Assembly (NCBI GenBank): GCA_029882235.1
Contig: JAOULB010000180.1
Coordinates: 1 to 5,256 of the forward strand
Direction: 5' to 3'
Source: Gammaproteobacteria bacterium
GTDB taxonomy: Bacteria; Pseudomonadota; Gammaproteobacteria; UBA6429; Thiohalophilaceae
DNA length: 5,256 nt
The notes beneath the pieces were generated by a model, which searched no databases, was not told where the DNA came from, and saw only the letters and a list, made by a program, of their open reading frames with translations. The translations under genes were made by a program, and so were the position numbers. Shown here one piece after another: positions 1 through 5,256 of this stretch (positions within the stretch are counted from its first letter, which is position 1; every line of letters begins with the position of its first letter).

Positions 1-2520
1 ATTGATTCGACGATTCCTGTTGGTGAAGCGATTGCCTTTCTAGTTGCTGATGCGGGTCAGGTTTTAGATAGTAAAAAAACGGCCGTGGCTGCAGCCGCAC
101 CGGTAGCAGCTTCACAACCAAAATCATTACCCGCAGGTACGGCGCAGGCCAAGACCCGTGTACCTGCGCAACCCCATGGTGCAACACCTGCGCCACGTCC
201 ATCGAATAAAAATGCAACACCGTACGCGCGTCAGTTAGCTGGTGCGCATGGGATTGATCTTAATAGTATCCCGGGTACTGGACCGGGCGGCGCAATTATC
301 GCCGCTGACGTGTTGAACAGTGACGTGCAAAAGACTTCAACCCGACGCATATTCCAGGTGCCAGGTGAAGGTCGCGCTATGTCGGCGATGGAAAAAGCGG
401 TATCCCATAATATGGAATACTCCTTGTCGATGCCGCTGTTCCGTGTGACAGTAAATATTGATCCCAGTGCATTGAAGACTGCGTCAAAGACCAAAGGTTT
501 TTCACTAACGGTCACTTTAGCCAAGGCTGCTGCGCTGGCGATAGAAAAACACCCAAGTGTGAATGCTGTATATCAACATGAAGATCGCATTCTTGAGCGT
601 GAGCAGGTCGATATCGGTATCGCGGTAGAGACCGAAGGCATGGGGCTGGTTGTGCCTGTGTTACGTGATGTGGTGGCTTCTGATCTGGGTAGCCTGAGTG
701 CAAGTTGGAAAGACATGGTTGATCGTGCACGTGCACGCCGTCTGAAACCCGAAGAATATTCTAATCCGACATTTACCATTTCAAATATGGGCATGATGGG
801 TGTGGCGCAGTTTGATGCGATTCCGTCACCCGGTACCTCGGCTATTTTTGCCATTGCGACACAGGGCCCACAGGGCATGCCAGTTACTATTACTGCCGAT
901 CACCGTATCGTTAACGGTGCGGATGCGGCTAAATTCCTCAATACCTTTAAACAGATGGTCGAAAGCCCAGGCTGGCTTGATTCATCAGCTGCCGTCTCTG
1001 CTCCAGCTGCCGTAGCCAGCAGTGGCTTTGAGCTGGAAAAAGGCAAATATGATTACGATGTCGTCGTCATCGGTGGTGGCCCCGGCGGTGAAGATGCTGC
1101 GCGTGATCTGGTTGAGCATGGCTTTAAAGTGGCGATGGTGAATGATGCACCATTCCCCGGTGGTGAATGTTTATGGCGCGGATGTATTCCGTCCAAGGCC
1201 TGGCGTGCAGCGGCAGACCGTATACGTGATCGTGTGCATGACAAATTACTCGGTATCGGTGGCACCAACAAACCTGAGCTGGACTGGGGCAAGATGGAGA
1301 AACATCGTCGTTCCGTACTCGAAGAGCGCGGCAAAATGGCGCTGAACACCGACAAGGGTGTGAAGATCGATGTGATTCAGGGATTCGCTCGATTTGAAGA
1401 CGATCATTCAGTCTTTGTTGATCAGGGTGGTAACCAGAAAGACCCACATACCCGCGCACCAGAAGGTGATGGTAAAAAAGGTAAGAAAATAAGCTTTGGC
1501 GCGGCCGTGATTGCCACTGGAGCACCGCCATTTGTCCCCCCCATTCCCGGTGCCCATGAAGGTGTTAAGAGTGGTGGTGTGCTGACTTCAGACACCGTCT
1601 GGGGCCTGAAAGAACAACCCAAGCGTATTGGCGTGATTGGTGGTGGTGCGATTGGCTGTGAGATGGCACAAATCTTCCAGGATTTCGGAGCCAAGGTGAC
1701 TCTGCTGGAGGCCAATGAGCGTATTCTGGCTGAAGTCGAGCCTGAGGTGGCGAAGCAACTGACAGCCATTCTGAACGAAGACAAAAACCTGTCCATCGAG
1801 ACTGCAGTCAAGATTAAGGAAATTAAAGGCACACCTGGCAAAATGAAAATTGCCTACGAAGGGGCCGATGGTAAGGCACATAATTTTAGTTGTGATTACG
1901 TGATTATGGCCACGGGTAAGCGCCCTGTGCTGGAGCCCCTGCAGCTCGATAAGGCCGGGATCCAGACGGAAAATGGTGTCATCAAAGCGGACAACCGTTG
2001 CCGCACCAATGTCGGTCATATCTTTGCTGTGGGTGATGTCATCGGTGGCCTGATGCTGGCCCATACCGCCGGACAACAGGGCCGTGTGGCTGCCCATAAC
2101 ATCGGCGGTGAGGCTCACATGTACGACCAGGACAAAGATTCAGGTGTCATCTTTACGCGTCCAGAGGCGGCCTTTGTTGGTTTGTCGATGGAGCAGGCCA
2201 AAGCCAAAGGAATCGATGCGGCTGAGGTAAAAGTCCCCATGAGCGTGGACGCCAAGGCCATGATTACCGGTGAAACACTGGGCCTGATCAAGATTGTTGC
2301 GGACAAGAAATCCCACCAGATCATTGGTGTGCATATGCTGGCCGACCATGCTGATACCCTCATTGGTGAGGCGGTCATGATGGTCTCAGCCAATATGACA
2401 CTGGAACAGGCCGGGCAGGCGATTCATCCACATCCGACCCAGACTGAGCTATTTGGTGAACTGGCACGTCGCCTATCCTCTCGTTTAAGACGTTCGGAAA
2501 AACGAGCAAAGAAAAAGTAA
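1..2520 (+). CDS. Fused dihydrolipoamide acyltransferase (E2) and dihydrolipoamide dehydrogenase (E3), 5' partial
   Basis: The frame is open from base 1 to a TAA stop, giving 839 visible residues. The GTG at 85 is internal, because the residues before it read as the end of a lipoyl domain (1-22); the lipoyl lysine lies off the window. Next come an Ala/Pro hinge (23-71), a peripheral subunit-binding domain (72-106, GTGPGG), and an E2 catalytic domain (about 121-326) with FTISNMG at 258-264 and the active-site motif DHRIVNG at 300-306. After an Ala/Ser linker (327-341) a full E3 begins: FAD motif GGGPGG (358-363), redox pair C390/C395 in GGECLWRGCIPSK, NAD motif GGGAIG (547-552) with E570 favouring NAD, second FAD motif FAVGD (675-679), and the dimer-interface base H811 with E816. 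The protein should pass acyl groups to CoA and reoxidise lipoamide with NAD in a cytoplasmic 2-oxo acid dehydrogenase complex. The substrate is unknown; E1 genes probably lie upstream (inference). Odd points are the fusion itself, the altered E2 motif and a basic C-terminal tail. Confidence 0.93.
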   Translation: MDSTIPVGEAIAFLVADAGQVLDSKKTAVAAAAPVAASQPKSLPAGTAQAKTRVPAQPHGATPAPRPSNKNATPYARQLAGAHGIDLNSIPGTGPGGAIIAADVLNSDVQKTSTRRIFQVPGEGRAMSAMEKAVSHNMEYSLSMPLFRVTVNIDPSALKTASKTKGFSLTVTLAKAAALAIEKHPSVNAVYQHEDRILEREQVDIGIAVETEGMGLVVPVLRDVVASDLGSLSASWKDMVDRARARRLKPEEYSNPTFTISNMGMMGVAQFDAIPSPGTSAIFAIATQGPQGMPVTITADHRIVNGADAAKFLNTFKQMVESPGWLDSSAAVSAPAAVASSGFELEKGKYDYDVVVIGGGPGGEDAARDLVEHGFKVAMVNDAPFPGGECLWRGCIPSKAWRAAADRIRDRVHDKLLGIGGTNKPELDWGKMEKHRRSVLEERGKMALNTDKGVKIDVIQGFARFEDDHSVFVDQGGNQKDPHTRAPEGDGKKGKKISFGAAVIATGAPPFVPPIPGAHEGVKSGGVLTSDTVWGLKEQPKRIGVIGGGAIGCEMAQIFQDFGAKVTLLEANERILAEVEPEVAKQLTAILNEDKNLSIETAVKIKEIKGTPGKMKIAYEGADGKAHNFSCDYVIMATGKRPVLEPLQLDKAGIQTENGVIKADNRCRTNVGHIFAVGDVIGGLMLAHTAGQQGRVAAHNIGGEAHMYDQDKDSGVIFTRPEAAFVGLSMEQAKAKGIDAAEVKVPMSVDAKAMITGETLGLIKIVADKKSHQIIGVHMLADHADTLIGEAVMMVSANMTLEQAGQAIHPHPTQTELFGELARRLSSRLRRSEKRAKKK

Positions 2521-2543
2521 ATAAGCTTTTTAGCTCATTGCTA

Positions 2544-2582
2544 ACAAAGGCCCGGTTATTGCAACTGGGCCTTTGTCGTTTT
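2544..2582 (+). terminator. Rho-independent terminator after the E2-E3 gene
   Basis: A 14-base stem (2544-2557 with 2563-2576) closes a 5-base ATTGC loop. All pairs are Watson-Crick except one G-T wobble, and the core is GGCCC/GGGCC. The stem is followed by CG and then TTTT at 2579-2582. It begins 23 bases after the stop codon, so it should end the E2-E3 transcript and separate it from the motY-like gene. The T run is short, but the stem is very stable. On the opposite strand the hairpin lacks a T run, so it is not an obvious two-way terminator. Confidence 0.87.
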
Positions 2583-2625
2583 AGCCCTCAATTCATTTAT
2601 CTCCGGCTGGAATGGAACTTGCTTT
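2583..2625 (+). other. Short leader upstream of the motY-like gene
   Basis: The 43 bases between the terminator T run and the motY-like start hold no convincing sigma-70 promoter and no recognisable flagellar sigma-28 or sigma-54 promoter. The only translation signal is a weak GGA at 2614-2616. The promoter of the motY-like gene may overlap the terminator or be non-consensus; I cannot place it. Confidence 0.4.
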
Positions 2626-4026
2626 ATGGGTGATATGAAACGCGTTTTGCTCAATTCCTCACTATTAGTACTGACCATTATCTGGCCAGCGGCCACGGTT
2701 GTGTCCGAACCGCCTCGCAGCTGGAATCGGATGAGTACTGAAATGGAGATTAAAAAAGCTGAAGTCAGTGAAAAAGAAAAGCAGGAGGCGCTTGAAGGTT
2801 CAATTGTTGAGGCGGATGCCACCAAACTGGAAAGCATGCAAGTGGCGAAGCTTGGTGAACTACAGCGCCGGCTCGAGGCGAGTCGCGTGGCCCGCAAAAA
2901 ATCTGACAAAGATCAGCGCAAAGACACCGGCATAGCAAAAGCAGAGAGTGAAACGAAGCCAGCACAACAATCAGAGCAAAAGCCAACTCAAAAATCGGCG
3001 GATAAGAAAACCAATAAACAAGCTGAAAGTTTGATACAAATGCGTGAAGAAAATTCAGCCGACGATGGTGTTGTGGTGGAATGGGTTGGTAAGGATCGAC
3101 GCCTGAAACGCGTAAAGAAAGTCCCGGGCGGAACGCATCAACGACTCTTCAAGCCCCCGAATAAGCTTATTGTTACCGATGAGTATCATCAGTCCGTACC
3201 TGAATTATTAACGACCGGTGAACTACGGCGTTATGGCGCCAGACCCACTGAATCGAGCTGGGTCACTAAGAGCTCCAAGTTCCTGTGTGAAATCCGTCAT
3301 CCGATTCCACGCTTTGGTTACGCAGTCTTTAAACGCGGCGTCGGTCAGCGCATGCAGTTTGCGCTGGAAAGTTATACCACCACGGGAGGCATCGGACAGG
3401 CCCGGATTCAGTCAGTCCCACCAATATGGAAGCATTATGCCAGTGCCAAAGATCTTGGGGTGGTTCCCATTGAATCGACAGACAACACCCTGTTTACGGT
3501 TTCAACGGACTGGGCTGGTCGTCTGATGCTGGAGCTGGAAGAGGGCATGCAACCCAGTATCTCGTTCTGGGATGAATATACCGGGGGTGAAGATGTTGTA
3601 CTGAGCCTGTCGCCGTTTAATTTCAAGCAGGCACTGCCTGAGTTTAATAAATGCATGGGTAATCTGTTGCCCTATTCGTATAAAGATGTGCGTCAGACCA
3701 CCGTCTATTTTGGCTATGATAAATCAGGTGTTGCCGAGTCCAGCCATGAACGCCTCCGAAAAATCGTCGAATATGTGAAACTGGATGAGACCGTAAAATA
3801 TGTTGATGTGATTGGTTATTCCGATAGCCGTGGCTTTCAACGATATAATGAACTCCTGGCAACAAAACGTGCCAATGCAGTGAAAAAGTTTCTCCTCGCC
3901 GAAGGGCTGGATAAGAAAAAAGTTCGTGTCAGGGCGAAGGGCGAGAAAGGTAAAAAACACTCCAACCGAACCGAGGCGGGCCGTAGGAAAAACCGTCGCG
4001 TCGAAATCACCATGGTCAGAAAATAA
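2626..4026 (+). CDS. motY: MotY-like flagellar stator-ring protein with OmpA-type peptidoglycan-binding domain
   Basis: The protein is 466 residues. The N-terminus is a Sec signal peptide: K5-R6, a hydrophobic core (7-26) and a likely cut after VVS27. Residues 28-145 are highly charged and Lys/Glu/Gln-rich, with probable helix or coiled coil at about 36-92 and low complexity at 93-134. Residues 146-218 are a more ordered stretch I do not recognise. The MotY N-domain pattern begins near F219 with C221 and IPRFGYAVF (227-235), and continues to SPFNF and C343. C221 and C343 are the only cysteines and are 122 apart, the same spacing as the disulfide C25-C147 I recall from Vibrio MotY. The OmpA-like domain (about 358-466) keeps the peptidoglycan-binding residues D400 (GYSD) and R415 (KRANAV) and ends with NRRVEI. 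MotY sits in the periplasm, binds peptidoglycan and helps hold the stator at the flagellar motor. Placement beside argG agrees with Pseudomonas gene order as I recall it. ATG 2626 has a weak GGA 9 bases upstream; ATG 2635 is an alternative. The long N-terminal extension is unusual, so another OmpA-family envelope role is possible. Confidence 0.85.
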   Translation: MGDMKRVLLNSSLLVLTIIWPAATVVSEPPRSWNRMSTEMEIKKAEVSEKEKQEALEGSIVEADATKLESMQVAKLGELQRRLEASRVARKKSDKDQRKDTGIAKAESETKPAQQSEQKPTQKSADKKTNKQAESLIQMREENSADDGVVVEWVGKDRRLKRVKKVPGGTHQRLFKPPNKLIVTDEYHQSVPELLTTGELRRYGARPTESSWVTKSSKFLCEIRHPIPRFGYAVFKRGVGQRMQFALESYTTTGGIGQARIQSVPPIWKHYASAKDLGVVPIESTDNTLFTVSTDWAGRLMLELEEGMQPSISFWDEYTGGEDVVLSLSPFNFKQALPEFNKCMGNLLPYSYKDVRQTTVYFGYDKSGVAESSHERLRKIVEYVKLDETVKYVDVIGYSDSRGFQRYNELLATKRANAVKKFLLAEGLDKKKVRVRAKGEKGKKHSNRTEAGRRKNRRVEITMVRK

Positions 4027-4059
4027 TCCCGCTGCATCCTCTCCAGCGCTAATCTCAGG

Positions 4060-4065
4060 TATAAT
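4060..4065 (+). promoter_or_regulatory. Putative sigma-70 -10 box of argG
   Basis: A perfect TATAAT lies in the 75-base spacer between the motY-like stop and the argG start. Transcription would begin near 4072, leaving a leader of about 30 bases. The hexamer 17 bases upstream (TCCTCT at 4037-4042) is a poor -35 match and there is no TG extension, so an activator may be needed or the match may be chance. I found no clear ARG box for ArgR nearby. No terminator separates the motY-like gene from argG, so read-through is also possible. Confidence 0.55.
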
Positions 4066-4101
4066 CGCGCTCTTTATTCGACCCAAGAAAGCGAGTTTTA
4101 C

Positions 4102-5256
4102 ATGTCTTCGATCAAAAAAGTGGTGCTGGCCTACTCAGGCGGCCTGGATACCTCCATTATTCTAAAGTGGCTGCAGGATACCTATAACTGTGAGGTGGTC
4201 ACCTTTACCGCTGACATTGGTCAGGGTGAAGAAGTGGAGCCCGCACGTGCCAAGGCCAAGGCTATGGGCGTGAAAGAAATCTATATCGAAGACCTGCGTG
4301 AAGAATATGCGCGGGATTATGTCTTCCCAATGTTTCGCGCCAATACCATTTATGAAGGTGAGTATCTGCTGGGCACCTCCATTGCGCGTCCACTCATTGC
4401 CAAACGTCTGGTTGAGATTGCAAAACAAACTGATGCCGATGCCATTTCACATGGTGCTACAGGTAAGGGGAATGATCAGGTGCGTTTCGAACTCGGTGCC
4501 TACGCCCTGAATCCAAATATTAAGGTCATTGCGCCCTGGCGCGAATGGGATCTGAACTCTCGCGAGAAACTCATGAATTATGCCGAGCAGCATAATATTC
4601 CGGTGGACTTCAAAAAGAAGGGCAAGAAGTCACCTTATTCCATGGACGCCAACCTGCTGCATATCTCTTATGAGGGCGGTATTCTGGAAGATCCCTGGGC
4701 TGAACCAGAAGACGATATGTGGCGCTGGTGTGTGGCACCAGAAGCCGCCCCTGATAAATCAACCTATATCGAGTTGAGCTTTACAAAAGGTGATATCACC
4801 GCAATAGATGGTAAGGCGATGTCTCCAGCTGAAGTCATGACTTACCTGAATAAAGTTGCCGGTGACAACGGTATCGGTCGCGATGATATTGTTGAAAACC
4901 GTTTTGTCGGTATGAAGTCACGCGGCTGTTACGAAACACCCGCCGGCACAGTCATGCTAAAGGCCCATCGTGCGATGGAATCATTGACTATGGATCGTGA
5001 AGTCATGCACCTCAAAGATGAACTCATGCCACGTTACGCCAAGTTGATCTATAACGGTTTCTGGTGGTCACCCGAGCGTGAAATGATGCAGGAGATGATT
5101 GATGCATCACAGAAAAATGTCAATGGTGTGGTACGCCTGAAACTCTATAAAGGTAATGTCATGGTGGTCGGCCGTAAATCAGATACCGATTCACTATTTG
5201 ATGAAAGCATTGCTACCTTTGAAGATGATGCCGGCGCCTATGATCAAAGCGATGCC
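4102..5256 (+). CDS. argG: Argininosuccinate synthase, 3' partial
   Basis: 385 codons are visible with no stop; the family is usually about 400 residues, so only the last ~15-20 are missing. ArgG joins citrulline and aspartate using ATP (released as AMP and pyrophosphate), the second-to-last step of arginine synthesis, in the cytoplasm. The ATP-binding signature AYSGGLDTS is at 10-18 and the second signature GATGKGND with RF is at 118-129. Residues matching the human enzyme's ligand contacts, as I recall them, are present: Y88, S93, T120, N124, D125, R128, S180, S189, E265 and Y277. This is the common ~400-residue type shared with Pseudomonas, Bacillus and animals, not the longer E. coli type. 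The ATG start is supported by the signature sitting at the usual distance from the N-terminus and by a weak GAG ribosome-binding site at 4093-4095. It follows the motY-like gene by 75 bases and probably has its own promoter. Confidence 0.98.
   Translation, partial: MSSIKKVVLAYSGGLDTSIILKWLQDTYNCEVVTFTADIGQGEEVEPARAKAKAMGVKEIYIEDLREEYARDYVFPMFRANTIYEGEYLLGTSIARPLIAKRLVEIAKQTDADAISHGATGKGNDQVRFELGAYALNPNIKVIAPWREWDLNSREKLMNYAEQHNIPVDFKKKGKKSPYSMDANLLHISYEGGILEDPWAEPEDDMWRWCVAPEAAPDKSTYIELSFTKGDITAIDGKAMSPAEVMTYLNKVAGDNGIGRDDIVENRFVGMKSRGCYETPAGTVMLKAHRAMESLTMDREVMHLKDELMPRYAKLIYNGFWWSPEREMMQEMIDASQKNVNGVVRLKLYKGNVMVVGRKSDTDSLFDESIATFEDDAGAYDQSDA

Noticed and set aside
85..87. GTG as the start of the E2-E3 gene
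   Set aside because: The same frame is open to base 1 and encodes the end of a lipoyl domain followed by the hinge; no ribosome-binding site precedes the GTG.
1124..1531. Minus-strand open frame of 135 codons
   Set aside because: It overlaps the E3 redox and FAD domain on the other strand and its translation looks like a shadow, rich in His, Arg, Ser and Pro.
1588..2118. Minus-strand open frame of 176 codons inside the E3 region
   Set aside because: It lies wholly opposite the well-conserved E3 sequence, has no recognisable domain and no promoter or ribosome-binding site that I can see.
2635..2637. Second ATG as the start of the motY-like gene
   Set aside because: It still gives a valid signal peptide, but the GGGTG before it is too close (2 bases) to act as a ribosome-binding site; ATG 2626 has slightly better spacing. 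The choice is not certain.
3724..4086. Minus-strand open frame running from the motY-argG spacer into the motY-like gene
   Set aside because: It sits opposite the conserved OmpA-like domain and shows no protein family features.
4027..4101. ArgR operator (ARG box) in front of argG
   Set aside because: Only scattered AT-rich half-site-like bases; no paired palindrome near the TGAAT/ATTCA consensus.
1..5256. A defence system, mobile element, CRISPR array or RNA gene
   Set aside because: The three conserved genes and short spacers account for the whole window; no direct-repeat arrays, transposase, tRNA-like cloverleaf or terminal inverted repeats were seen.

Overview
The window is an ordinary-looking chromosomal stretch from a proteobacterium, most likely a gammaproteobacterium. 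The evidence is a MotY-type flagellar protein placed directly upstream of argG (an order I recall from Pseudomonas), roughly 50% GC, standard bacterial codon use and a classic intrinsic terminator. Three genes, all on the + strand, fill nearly all of it. Two run off the edges: the first lacks its 5' end and the third lacks its last ~15-20 codons.

Bases 1-2520: one long open frame encoding a fused E2-E3 enzyme of a 2-oxo acid dehydrogenase complex. Reading N to C it has the tail of a lipoyl domain, an Ala/Pro hinge, a peripheral subunit-binding domain, an acyltransferase (E2) catalytic domain of the plastid/cyanobacterial-like kind, a short Ala/Ser linker, and a complete FAD/NAD dihydrolipoamide dehydrogenase (E3). 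E2 and E3 are normally separate proteins, and this copy also carries changes in the E2 active-site motif and the subunit-binding domain. This is the most unusual element of the window. A strong hairpin terminator follows at 2544-2582.

Bases 2626-4026: a secreted OmpA-family protein with a MotY-like stator-ring domain, exactly two cysteines at the MotY spacing, and a C-terminal peptidoglycan-binding domain. It has an unusual ~190-residue charged extension between the signal peptide and the MotY domain.

Bases 4027-4101: a short spacer with a perfect TATAAT -10 box, probably the argG promoter. Bases 4102-5256: argG, argininosuccinate synthase, with its substrate-binding residues intact.

The three genes do not form one pathway: central carbon metabolism (E2-E3), flagellar motor assembly (MotY) and arginine biosynthesis (ArgG). 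The terminator isolates the first gene and the -10 box suggests argG can be transcribed on its own. I see no RNA genes, mobile elements, CRISPR arrays or defence system here, and no convincing gene on the minus strand.
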